DNA of 64,000 bases, from positions 41,332 through 105,331 of the forward strand of contig JAFAYI010000023.1 of the NCBI GenBank assembly GCA_019240475.1. The letters are read 5' to 3'. A model generated the notes under the pieces. The model was not told the origin of the DNA, searched no databases, and worked only from the letters and a program-made list of their open reading frames with translations. Both the position numbers and the translations under genes were made by a program. Source of the stretch: Acidobacteriaceae bacterium. GTDB lineage: Bacteria; Acidobacteriota; Terriglobia; Bryobacterales; Bryobacteraceae. Every line of letters begins with the position of its first letter. Positions within the stretch are counted from its first letter, which is position 1. This document shows, piece after piece, positions 26,928 through 35,372 of the stretch.

Positions 26928-28367
26928 CTACGCCGCACCGGAACCCTTCAGAACGGCCGGAATTGTTTGCAAGAGAATCTGAACGTCCAGCCACAAGGAC
27001 CACTTCTCTATATACTCAAGGTCCAATTCCATCCACTGTTGGAATGCGATGGAGCTTCTACCTTGCACCTGCCACAGGCAGGTAATTCCGGGTTTCACGC
27101 TAAAGCGCCGGCGTTGCCAGTCCTCGCTGAATCCTTCATAGTCTCTCACGGGCAGCGGACGAGGCCCCACCAGGCTCATCTCTCCTTTGATCACGTTGAA
27201 CAATTGCGGCAATTCATCCACGCTTGTTTTGCGCAGAATCTTGCCTATGGGAGTGATTCGTGGATCGTTCTTGATCTTGAAAACCGGTCCACTAGCCTCG
27301 TTTAAGTGCTCGATTTCCCGCATTCTCTGCTCCGCATCCACCGACATAGTCCGGAACTTATAAACTCGAAGCGGCCGCTTGTGCAACCCCACGCGTTTCT
27401 GTATAAACAGCACAGGCCCCGGAGACGTCAATTTGATCAGTATTGAGACCAGGAGAAGCAGCGGGGCGAGGATAACAACCGATATCGACGATACGAGTAA
27501 ATCCAGGATGCGTTTGACAAACAGCGGCCATCCTTCCACCCATCCCGCGGGATGCGCCAGGAGCGCTTCACCGTCGGCCAACTCCTCCACCCTCGGCCGC
27601 GCGACTTTCAGATCCAGAATATTCGCGAGCAAGCGTACCGTCACGCCCTGCTCCTCGCAGGAACTCGCGATCCGCGACGCCCACTCGTGCATCGAACGAA
27701 AAGGGACTGCGATTACCACCTCATCTACAACGGTTCGCCGCAGGTAAGCAGCAAATCCGGCCATGTCGGAAACTACTGAGAAACCACTCTTTCGAAATGT
27801 CTCCATCCCATGCCAGCCGTCGTCCACAAATCCGCTGATCCTATATCCGAGTTCCGGGTGCGAGACGAGTCTGTTTGCGAACTCCAGTGCGCGGCTATTG
27901 GTTCCAATGATAAGCACATCCCGCAGATTGCGGCCGCGCTTCCGGAGCGCCGCAAGCGTGATCCGTAACGTTAGCCGGCTCGGCACCGTGAGGCTAACAC
28001 TCGCCAGCCAGAATACAGCCAGGAAGACAGGTGTGATCAAGTGTATGTGAAATACGATCGCCCCCGCGAATATAATGACCGTTCCTATCGTGATGCTTGT
28101 TACCACATCAACGGCTTCCCTTCCTCGCTTAGAGAGGCGTCGCGACGCATACAATCCCGAAAACGAGAAAATGAGATGCCAAGTAAGAATCAGCAGGGCG
28201 AAAATCGCAAAATTCTGGACTTTCACTCGCATCGAAAAAAAGGCTGCCAGGCTATTGTGGCTCTCGTCGAATACCACTAAGCTCGCGAGTACAAAGGCCG
28301 TAAGCATTAGGCTTACATCGAAAAGCTTCAGCGCGTTCATCAGAAGCGTACGCCGGGCGCTAGTCAT
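26928..28367 (-). CDS. Initiating sugar-phosphate transferase (polyprenyl glycosylphosphotransferase)
   Basis: 479-residue PHPT-family enzyme that moves a sugar 1-phosphate from a nucleotide sugar to undecaprenyl phosphate, starting repeat-unit synthesis. The N-terminal half has four to five membrane segments and a Rossmann-like middle (VLIIGTNSRALEFANRL near 150). The C-terminal Bac_transf domain begins KRILDLLVSSISVV near 285 and includes VYKFRTMSVDAE, TSVDELPQLFNVIKGEMSLV and KPGITCLWQVQGRS. This places the locus in the Wzx/Wzy-dependent class. The first sugar (Glc, Gal or an N-acetylhexosamine) cannot be told. Confidence 0.92.
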   Translation of the reverse strand: MTSARRTLLMNALKLFDVSLMLTAFVLASLVVFDESHNSLAAFFSMRVKVQNFAIFALLILTWHLIFSFSGLYASRRLSKRGREAVDVVTSITIGTVIIFAGAIVFHIHLITPVFLAVFWLASVSLTVPSRLTLRITLAALRKRGRNLRDVLIIGTNSRALEFANRLVSHPELGYRISGFVDDGWHGMETFRKSGFSVVSDMAGFAAYLRRTVVDEVVIAVPFRSMHEWASRIASSCEEQGVTVRLLANILDLKVARPRVEELADGEALLAHPAGWVEGWPLFVKRILDLLVSSISVVILAPLLLLVSILIKLTSPGPVLFIQKRVGLHKRPLRVYKFRTMSVDAEQRMREIEHLNEASGPVFKIKNDPRITPIGKILRKTSVDELPQLFNVIKGEMSLVGPRPLPVRDYEGFSEDWQRRRFSVKPGITCLWQVQGRSSIAFQQWMELDLEYIEKWSLWLDVQILLQTIPAVLKGSGAA

Positions 28368-28545
28368 GAGGGCGGACCACCAGTCGGGTAAGTCGGAAAA
28401 CCAGATCCAGGAACGACAGCGCGAAAACGTTGCAAACCGTCGGCAACGTCCCTGTGAGGAACTGCGAATACGGCTATAGATCGTTACTGAGCTGAGGAGG
28501 TATAAGTCTTCGATGCGGATAAATGCGCAACCGCAAAGGAGACAG

Positions 28546-29343
28546 CTACGCGCCAGGCAGCGTATGATTATTGAGGATCGCGCCTAATACTGTTACCTTC
28601 GCGGCATCCAGCGTCTCTTTGGCGAGGCGGGCAGTCTCACGCCGGGTATAATTCGCCTCTACGACAAGTATGAGACCATCGGTTACTTGACCGAGTACAA
28701 CCGCGTCAGGGGAAGAAACAATCGCCGGCGCATCGATCAGTACGTAGTCAAACTCTTCTTTTACTTCTCCGATCCGCGAGCGCAATTCGCTCGAAACATG
28801 TAAGCGGCCGTTTTCTTGGACTCCAGACGGAATCACCCATAAGTTTTCCAAGGTAGTGGGCAGCACGAAATCGGCGATCGGATCAGCACTGGTGATGGCG
28901 CCGGCCCATCCTCGGCACTTACTCGGCGCCTCTATCTGTTCTTTTGGAACCGGAGCGCAGGTGCTAATCAAGCAGACCGACGCCGAACTTTCCGCCAGGA
29001 CCTCGGCGACTCGAAAACAGACCTGGGAAGAGCCGCTTCCCTCCACACTCGAAAAAACAACTGAGCGCGGAGCGTGCGAATTGGGAAACACGAACACGCG
29101 CTGCACTAGCTTTACGACCTCGGCTCTCAACGATCTTGGAAAATCACTTGATCGTGAATTTCCATTTATCGCGGTGTCGTCGTGTGCCGTTACAAAGCCC
29201 CGCTTCCGCGTTGCCCCAGGTCGCCGTCTAAGTTCTGGCTTCAAGTTCCCTTCCTCGTTGCGCGAAGAGCGAACACCTGCATCGGCCTCAGGCGCCTGAG
29301 CTTCCGATACGGCTCTAAAAAGCGCCTCGTGAACGCGGCTCAT
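28546..29343 (-). CDS. Degenerate BY-kinase-like (CpsD/Wzc-type) ATPase
   Basis: 265-residue protein whose position next to the Wzz-like gene and overall pattern match bacterial tyrosine kinases of the CpsD type. The Walker A loop reads VEGSGSSQV (100-108); the invariant Lys is Ser and the following Thr is Gln. Walker A' (usually LIDADLR) reads CLISTCAPV, with no Asp pair. Walker B (YVLIDAPAI near 198) and the following VVEANYTRRE are kept. There is no C-terminal tyrosine cluster. So it is probably a non-catalytic partner of the chain-length protein, or one with altered nucleotide use. Confidence 0.78.
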   Translation of the reverse strand: MSRVHEALFRAVSEAQAPEADAGVRSSRNEEGNLKPELRRRPGATRKRGFVTAHDDTAINGNSRSSDFPRSLRAEVVKLVQRVFVFPNSHAPRSVVFSSVEGSGSSQVCFRVAEVLAESSASVCLISTCAPVPKEQIEAPSKCRGWAGAITSADPIADFVLPTTLENLWVIPSGVQENGRLHVSSELRSRIGEVKEEFDYVLIDAPAIVSSPDAVVLGQVTDGLILVVEANYTRRETARLAKETLDAAKVTVLGAILNNHTLPGA

Positions 29344-29411
29344 CTGGTTTATATTACCCCTTGCACGTGTTCATCAAGCAAGTCGCAGTTCGCACTCACT
29401 CATACAGGCCT

Positions 29412-31142
29412 TCATTTCGCATCTTCTTCGTTCCGGCCGGTCGCCGGCAGCAGAAGCGAGGTGAAATTTTCTGAACCATGGTCGCGAATGGCGCGCTGTG
29501 GTATTGCCGCTAGCACCGGAATGTTTAATATGGATCCAATTTCGGCCGGTGTGCGGAATGTCGAATTCGTACGTTCCGCCGCGAAGGTAAGCGCCGCGCT
29601 CACTAACATCCCAAAAATCACGCCGAATAACACCACTCGAATTCGATGGTTGGATGGCAGCGACGGAACGCTGGGAGGTTCGGCGATAGCCACATTCAGA
29701 ATACGTCCCCTGTCGAGAGCGTCCGATATTCGCGCTTCTTCCTCCTTTCGCTGCGACAATACGTAATTTTCTTCTGCCGACTTTACCGTGCGGATCAGGT
29801 CGCCCTGCTCCACCTCTTTCGTATCCAAGGATCGGGCCGATCCTTCATAAGACTTCACCGCTGCCGCCGTCACTTGCGCTCGAGCCTGCAGACTCGCTAA
29901 ATCGGCTTTTGCCTTTTCCAGTTCGCTCCGCGCCCATTCATAAGTCGGATCTCGATCCGTCGTTTGCTCATGTATCTGCGACTTCTCGGCTAAGGTGGCG
30001 CGCACCTGCGCGATTTCAGCCTCCACCTCTTGCACCGGGCGGTATGTTGGTTCGAATTTTTGTAGCAGTTCGATGCGCTTTTGTTCCAGGTTGAGCAGGT
30101 TAGCCTTAAGCTGAGAAATCAATATTCCGTCATCCGAGTCGCGGACTTGAGTAACCATCCGGCTCGGTATGGTTTGCATCTGCGCCTGCAATACTCCAAT
30201 GCGTTTTTCTGTTTCTGCAATGGAGGCGTTTGTCTGACTCAAAGATACTTGAAATTCGGCTAGCTTCTGCAGCGCGAGCTGCTTCTCAACTGGCGCCTCC
30301 ACCACTGAAGCCGACTTATCGAAATCAAGCAGATGCTTCTGCGCGTCGTCAAGCTCTCTTCGGTATCTTTCGGTTTCACGCTGGAAGAAATCGAAAGCTC
30401 CAGACAATCTATGAACTGCAACGTGCTTTTCTATATAAAGATTCGCAAGCGACGTAAGCACCTCCGCCGCTAAGCGAGGGTCCGGAGACTCATAGGTGGC
30501 CTCGATCAGATTCGTTCTTTTCACGACGTCCACCTTCAGATCCTTATCTAATGCTTTTGTCGCTTCTGAAATCGCGATGTTTTCATTGCGGCTTCGGCCG
30601 CCGATCTCCGCCGCCTGCAACGGGGCTAATCTTGTCGGCGTATCAGCCGGGCTCTCGGCCGCAGCGGCCGGCGCGGCCACGCTTTCCTGCCCGGTGGTAA
30701 GTGAAGCCGGTTTCACAGCTTTATGTGCGTCCTCCGGCAAGGCGGTCGTAAACCCCAATAGCGTCCGATGAACCCGCTTCTCGAGATCGCAATCTAAGAC
30801 AATCCGCTCGAGCAGATCTCTGCTCTTCAGCAATGCGACTTCGGAGTTGAGCTCTTCTTCGGTCACCTCGGGTGCAACCTGCGGGATCGCTGCCGTCGCC
30901 TCAGCCGTCACCACCGTATTTATCCGGTCGCGTTTCACTAATATCTTCAGCGCGGAATCGTATTGATTCGGCTGTAAAATCGCCACCGCGATGGCCCCTG
31001 CTACTACTGCCAAGAACGAGAGGAAAATGAGCAGCCGATGCCGGTGCGCAATGGCCAGCAGATCGCTTAAGGCCAGCGATTCTGTCCCTGGCCGTTCGCT
31101 GCTTGTCTCTCGAACGGGTTCGTACAGTTCTAACTCGTTCAT
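29412..31142 (-). CDS. Wzz/GumC-like polysaccharide co-polymerase
   Basis: 576-residue inner-membrane protein. It has an N-terminal membrane segment near residue 34-58, a Wzz domain after it (QYDSALKILVKRDRIN), and a long coiled-coil periplasmic region (about 230-460). A second membrane segment lies near 508-530. It should set chain length and link the polymerase to the outer-membrane exporter encoded next to it. There is no C-terminal kinase domain; that role is split off into the degenerate gene at 28546-29343. An Ala/Pro-rich insert near residue 130-165 is unusual. Confidence 0.88.
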   Translation of the reverse strand: MNELELYEPVRETSSERPGTESLALSDLLAIAHRHRLLIFLSFLAVVAGAIAVAILQPNQYDSALKILVKRDRINTVVTAEATAAIPQVAPEVTEEELNSEVALLKSRDLLERIVLDCDLEKRVHRTLLGFTTALPEDAHKAVKPASLTTGQESVAAPAAAAESPADTPTRLAPLQAAEIGGRSRNENIAISEATKALDKDLKVDVVKRTNLIEATYESPDPRLAAEVLTSLANLYIEKHVAVHRLSGAFDFFQRETERYRRELDDAQKHLLDFDKSASVVEAPVEKQLALQKLAEFQVSLSQTNASIAETEKRIGVLQAQMQTIPSRMVTQVRDSDDGILISQLKANLLNLEQKRIELLQKFEPTYRPVQEVEAEIAQVRATLAEKSQIHEQTTDRDPTYEWARSELEKAKADLASLQARAQVTAAAVKSYEGSARSLDTKEVEQGDLIRTVKSAEENYVLSQRKEEEARISDALDRGRILNVAIAEPPSVPSLPSNHRIRVVLFGVIFGMLVSAALTFAAERTNSTFRTPAEIGSILNIPVLAAIPQRAIRDHGSENFTSLLLPATGRNEEDAK

Positions 31143-31172
31143 ATCCGCTCCGCGAAACTCATTGATAGAACC

Positions 31173-31925
31173 TTAGTAGGGAGCCATATTCACGCCAACT
31201 CCGGGGGCCGGAATGTACCGCCTGAATTTTGATATCCGGTTCTGCGGAACAAACACCATGTCTCCGGGTTGCAGATGCAGATCTTCACTCAGATCCGCGT
31301 CTTTGAACATCTTCTTCACGTCCACTTTCCTCACCTCCGCCCATCCGTTCGGCACATGCCGGTATAGATACACTTCCGAATGCTTCGAGTTTTCCGTAAA
31401 ACCACCTGCGATTGCTACCGCTTCGCTGAGTGTAGTATCGGAGCGTAAGTCGTATTTTCCGGGATGCGCCAGTTCCCCGCTGGCGATAAAATAAGGTTTT
31501 TGAAAGTCTTTTAGAACTATATTGATGACGGGATCGTGGAGTATCTTCGCATAAGCCGCGCGCAGTAACTCGGTCAGTTCCGGTACGGTCTTCCCTGAGA
31601 CCTGCAAATCCCCAACGTCGGTCAATGTTATGTATCCATCTGGCTGAATGGTAACGCTTTGGTTAAATTCAGGTGTAAAAGGAAAACTGATATCTAACAC
31701 GTCCGCCGCGCTCAACTGGTATCGAGGCCCCCGCTGCAGCAGCGCCGGACCCGCATTAGGTCGCGCGCTGCTCTCTTGCCTGTGCTCATCCGTCGGCGCG
31801 CCTTGTGGAGTGTTGACCGCCTCTGCCGCTATTCCTTGCCTATCCTGCGCGGGAAGCGAAGGAACCACGGCGATCATCAGGACCGCTCCAATCCCGATTC
31901 GGAGCCGAAGAAAATTAGCCATCAT
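31173..31925 (-). CDS. Wza-like polysaccharide export protein
   Basis: About 250 residues. I chose the ATG at 31923-31925 (another ATG follows at once) because AAGG lies just upstream and the N-terminus then becomes a clear signal peptide (FLRLRIGIGAVLMIAVV...). A longer frame would start at 32000 inside the cysQ-like gene. The Poly_export domain begins YQLSAADVLDISFPF, and an SLBB-type domain follows (YFIASGELAHPGKYDL, LSEAVAIAGGF). No lipobox Cys is seen, unlike E. coli Wza. It should form the outer-membrane or periplasmic exit channel for the polymer. Confidence 0.87.
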   Translation of the reverse strand: MMANFLRLRIGIGAVLMIAVVPSLPAQDRQGIAAEAVNTPQGAPTDEHRQESSARPNAGPALLQRGPRYQLSAADVLDISFPFTPEFNQSVTIQPDGYITLTDVGDLQVSGKTVPELTELLRAAYAKILHDPVINIVLKDFQKPYFIASGELAHPGKYDLRSDTTLSEAVAIAGGFTENSKHSEVYLYRHVPNGWAEVRKVDVKKMFKDADLSEDLHLQPGDMVFVPQNRISKFRRYIPAPGVGVNMAPY

Positions 31926-31956
31926 GCACCTTCGATCGGAACTGCGATTTCGGCCT

Positions 31957-32802
31957 TCACTCCGCGCGGCCTCCGTTGCTCGCCGCCCGGCCGTTTCCAT
32001 TTGTCCCGCGCTGCTTCAGAAAGGACGATAGCTCTTTGGCTAGACCCGCGCCTCCAGCTATCAAATTGGGTAACAGGCAATCCGCGTTGTTAAAGACCAA
32101 GGGCGTGCCATCCAGTTTACCGGCAAATCCGCCCGCCGCTTCGATCAAGGCGACTCCCGCCGCCACGTCCCACTCGTGCTTCGGACAAAGTGTCCAAGTC
32201 GCATCGGCAAGGCCCGCGGCCACCCGCGCTAGCTTGTATGCAACCGACCCCATCGGTTTCACGGTAAATTGGCGATTCTCAAATTCCTTCCACTCGCCGC
32301 GCTTCACTTCGCTGCGGCTAGCGAGCACCGTGGCGGAATCCAGAGTTTTTGCGCCGCTGCAATTTGCCGCGCGTCCGTTGTAAATTAGTCCCCGCTCGAT
32401 CGAGCCGAGAAATGTCTCTTGCGTAGCTGGATTCCGAATTCCACCCGCGATTGCGCGGCCCTCTTCAACAAGTCCGATCGAGATGCACCATTCCGGAATC
32501 CCAGCCGCAAACTCGCGCGTGCCGTCCAGCGGGTCCACGATCCACACCCGCTTCTTCTCCAGCCGACCGAAATCTTCGGCGCTCTCTTCGGACAGCCAAC
32601 CCTCGCCCTCGCGTACTAACATGTCGTGCAGCACCTGGTTTGCTACCCGATCCGCTTCCGTCACCGGATCGTCTCCCGACTTGAACTGTACTTCCACTTG
32701 CCCGGAGACAAACGGAGAAATCGCGCGGTCCGCTTCTTGCAACGCTTCCTCAATCCGTCTGAGCGTGTCGTCCGTCTGGCTTCTTGCGATCAATTTGTCC
32801 AC
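31957..32802 (-). CDS. cysQ: 3'(2'),5'-bisphosphate nucleotidase (CysQ/IMPase family)
   Basis: 281-residue inositol-monophosphatase-fold enzyme. Metal-binding motifs are LSEESAEDF near residue 73, WIVDPLDGTREF near 90 and HEWDVAAGVALIEAAGG near 208. CysQ-type members hydrolyse PAP, the inhibitory by-product of PAPS-dependent sulfotransferases. The position next to the PAPS synthase gene and in one locus with two sulfotransferases makes PAP the best substrate guess. Other family substrates (inositol phosphates, fructose bisphosphate) cannot be ruled out by sequence alone. Confidence 0.85.
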   Translation of the reverse strand: MDKLIARSQTDDTLRRIEEALQEADRAISPFVSGQVEVQFKSGDDPVTEADRVANQVLHDMLVREGEGWLSEESAEDFGRLEKKRVWIVDPLDGTREFAAGIPEWCISIGLVEEGRAIAGGIRNPATQETFLGSIERGLIYNGRAANCSGAKTLDSATVLASRSEVKRGEWKEFENRQFTVKPMGSVAYKLARVAAGLADATWTLCPKHEWDVAAGVALIEAAGGFAGKLDGTPLVFNNADCLLPNLIAGGAGLAKELSSFLKQRGTNGNGRAASNGGRAE

Positions 32803-32919
32803 CTAAACCAACAAGATCCCGCTCCAGCGTGGCACCGAGCCGACTGAATCGGAGCGGCTCGCCGCGCCCGGTATGTTGCCGGGCGCGTATGCCAAGGACT
32901 GTTCTTGCTTCCGGAAGCG

Positions 32920-34710
32920 CTAAGCCAGATCGCTCGTCGCGAGGAACCCGCTCCGCTCTACATAGGAAAGGATCTCCTGTGCCGCTTCTTGCGGAGACAT
33001 TAGGCAGGTATCGATCACGATCTCGGCATCCTCGGGAGCTTCATACGGGTCCGAGATACCGGTGAACTGTTGCACAATACCCTGGCGCGCCTTCGCGTAT
33101 AGCCCCTTCCGGTCTCTTTCTTCGCAGGCCTTTAATGGCGTTGAAAGATGAACTAGAATGAAGCCCCCCGCCGGCTCGATCATGCTTCTTACTTCCTTGC
33201 GAACTACATCGAAAGGGGCGATCGGCGCGCAGATCGCAATTCCGCCATTCTTAGTTATCTCCGAAGCCACAAAGCCGATTCTTCGGATGTTGATGTCCCG
33301 ATGCTCGCGTGAGAATCCCAGTTCCGAAGACAAGTGCTTGCGCACAATATCGCCATCCAGCAGAGTCACTGGACGGCCTCCCTGCTCGAGTAACTTGACG
33401 CGCAGGATGTTGGCGATCGTCGATTTTCCCGAGCCCGACAGTCCGGTAAAGAAGATCGTGAACCCTTGGCGGTCACGCGGCGGGTAACTCTTTCGCAGCT
33501 CTTCCACAACTTGCGGAAACGAAAACCAGGACGGAATTTCTGTTCCTTGCGTCAGCCGCTTGCGCAGCTCGGTTCCCGAAATAATCAGTGGCGAAAGCCC
33601 CTCCGGCACTTCGGTCTGCGGCACATAAGCGTTCTCCTCCTTGAGGTAAACCATCATCGGAAACGGAACCATCGTGACGCCCACTTCTTTTTCGTGGCGG
33701 GCGAGAAGTTGCTGTGCCTCGTAGGGTCCGTAAAACGGCTTGCCGTCGGTGTCGGCGCCCGGACCTGCGTGGTCGCGGCCCACGATAAAGTAATTGCAGC
33801 CGTAGTTTCTCCGTATGATCGCGTGCCATACGGCCTCTCTCGGGCCCCCCATTCGCATCGCCAACGGCAGCAGCGATAGTTTCGCTGTATTTGGCGCATA
33901 CGTTCCGAGCAGCGCCTCATAGCAACGCACTCGAACGTAGTACTCCACATCGCCCGGTTTCGTCATTCCGACCGACGGGTGGATCAGCAGCTTCGCTCCC
34001 ACCTTTTCGGCCGCGCGCCGCGTCAACTCCTGATGAGCGCGATGCATCGGATTGCGTGTCTGAAACGCGACCACGTTGCTCCAACCCGACTCGCGAAATT
34101 CGCTGCGCAGATCCGCGGGCGTGTACCGAAGCGCCGGAAAATCGTAATAGGACGGAGGCTGCACTCCTTCCAGGCGGCCGCTCACGTACCAGGGATGCGA
34201 CTGTTTCAACAAATATGCAACACCGGGGTGCGCAGTGCTGGTGGTCCCGAAGACCATCTTCGCTTCCGCCATCCGATCCGGTTGCCATACTTCCTCCACG
34301 TGCAATGCCGCCAGCATCACGCCTTCTGCATCGCGCAACGCTATCGTGGTTCCCGGCTCTATTTTCTTCCTGAACTCCTCGCTGACGTCCAGCGTGATCG
34401 GCATGGGCCAAACCTTACCGTCTGACAGGCGCATCTTGGCGCACACGCTCTCATAGTCTTGCTGGCCCAAAAATCCGCGCAAAGGTGAAAATCCACCGTT
34501 CATCAGCAAATCGAGGTCGCAAAGCTGGCGTGGCGTCAAATCCCACGACGCCCAACCTTGCGATTGCGCCTGTAATTCAGAGGCCCTCTCCGAAGTCGCC
34601 AATAAGTTTACTAACTCGCCCCCATAAGCAGAGCAGATGCCTCCTTCTGTCTTGCTGGACTCCTGTTCTCGCACGTTCAACGTTGTTTGCATGAATTGCT
34701 TATCTCTCAC
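32920..34710 (-). CDS. Bifunctional ATP sulfurylase/APS kinase (PAPS synthase)
   Basis: 596-residue two-domain enzyme that makes PAPS from sulfate and ATP. Residues about 20-400 are ATP sulfurylase with the HxxH-type motif QTRNPMHRAH (near 215) and VGRDHAGPG (near 310). Residues about 418-596 are APS kinase with P-loop GLSGSGKST and DGDIVRKHL. The frame starts with GTG at 34710, which has AGGAG close upstream; an in-frame ATG at 34692 is also possible. No cysH or cysJI gene is near, so the PAPS is more likely meant for the two sulfotransferases than for assimilation. Confidence 0.92.
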   Translation of the reverse strand: MRDKQFMQTTLNVREQESSKTEGGICSAYGGELVNLLATSERASELQAQSQGWASWDLTPRQLCDLDLLMNGGFSPLRGFLGQQDYESVCAKMRLSDGKVWPMPITLDVSEEFRKKIEPGTTIALRDAEGVMLAALHVEEVWQPDRMAEAKMVFGTTSTAHPGVAYLLKQSHPWYVSGRLEGVQPPSYYDFPALRYTPADLRSEFRESGWSNVVAFQTRNPMHRAHQELTRRAAEKVGAKLLIHPSVGMTKPGDVEYYVRVRCYEALLGTYAPNTAKLSLLPLAMRMGGPREAVWHAIIRRNYGCNYFIVGRDHAGPGADTDGKPFYGPYEAQQLLARHEKEVGVTMVPFPMMVYLKEENAYVPQTEVPEGLSPLIISGTELRKRLTQGTEIPSWFSFPQVVEELRKSYPPRDRQGFTIFFTGLSGSGKSTIANILRVKLLEQGGRPVTLLDGDIVRKHLSSELGFSREHRDINIRRIGFVASEITKNGGIAICAPIAPFDVVRKEVRSMIEPAGGFILVHLSTPLKACEERDRKGLYAKARQGIVQQFTGISDPYEAPEDAEIVIDTCLMSPQEAAQEILSYVERSGFLATSDLA

Positions 34711-34778
34711 GCTCTCCTGTTAATTTGTCCTCCCGGACGCGCCCGGGTGGTCTATTCTAGATTTTCTCTCGAACGGGT

Positions 34779-35060
34779 TCAAGACGCCCCGTCCAGGCCG
34801 GCCGCCAGCATGCATTCCAGCATGTGCGCGGTCAACTGTTGCAACTCTGTCAACTTTTTCTCCATCTCTCGAAACCGCTGCAGCAGCAGAGATTCCGAAG
34901 AGCCCGGATGCATGCCGGAGAGCAACTCGGAACGAGTGTACTCGGACAGACTGTGCCCTCCTGCCGCGTCGCAAGCCGACCGAAGACAGTTATATTCTTG
35001 TTCGCTGACGCGAAATACGATGATGCGGTCTCTTTTTGATGTCGCCACGTAATTTGTCAA
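34779..35060 (-). CDS. Small ribbon-helix-helix-type putative regulator
   Basis: Up to 93 residues. RDRIIVFRVSEQEYNCLRSA followed by a helix and SLSEYTRSELL fits a ribbon-helix-helix or MobC-like DNA-binding fold. The C-terminal part (about 55-90) is a likely coiled coil (REMEKKLTELQQLTAHML). The start is uncertain: TTG at 35060 or GTG at 35048. It is the first gene of the long minus-strand EPS run, 68 bp before the PAPS synthase gene. An inverted repeat lies 30-45 bp upstream. It could regulate the locus, as the RHH protein AmrZ does for Pseudomonas polysaccharides, but that is by analogy only. Confidence 0.6.
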   Translation of the reverse strand: MTNYVATSKRDRIIVFRVSEQEYNCLRSACDAAGGHSLSEYTRSELLSGMHPGSSESLLLQRFREMEKKLTELQQLTAHMLECMLAAGLDGAS

Positions 35061-35372
35061 CCGAGCAGTCGCGGAATGAGCATTGCGCAGGGTCCACGCG
35101 GACCTTCCTCTGAAATGTCGTTGCGGCCTGATTAATGGGGGTCGAACTGAAAACGGGCTTCCGCCTCTCAGAGTCCCATCTATGTCGTTAACAAGACGGT
35201 GGAGGGGACCCCGGGGGGAATTGATAGAGCTTCAGTATCATACGAATGGTATACACGGAGCAAGCTTCCTCGGTAACGCCCGCGCATTCCAAGTACTGTT
35301 ACCTCGCTAGTACTAAAGATTGTCAAACCGTAGCTTGAACTTCCATCGGGAATAGGCTGTAACCGCTCGTCC
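35061..35372. other. 312-bp intergenic region upstream of the EPS run
   Basis: Lies between the first gene of the EPS run and the end of the Rieske oxygenase gene, both on the minus strand. It should carry the EPS promoter, but I see no convincing sigma-70 hexamer pair on the minus strand. It contains the inverted repeat listed at 35091-35104. The AT-rich stretch near 35230-35260 is only weakly symmetrical. No small ORF here has a recognisable product. Confidence 0.5.
35091..35104. promoter_or_regulatory. Inverted repeat upstream of the RHH gene
   Basis: GGTCC-ACGC-GGACC, a perfect 5-bp inverted repeat, lies about 30-45 bp upstream of the putative RHH regulator start. Proteins of that fold often bind such sites near their own promoters. 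The arms are short and could occur by chance in GC-rich DNA. Confidence 0.3.

Noticed and set aside
35225..35260. Possible palindromic operator in the AT-rich part of the region before the EPS run
   Set aside because: The arms match at too few positions when reverse-complemented, so I did not list it.
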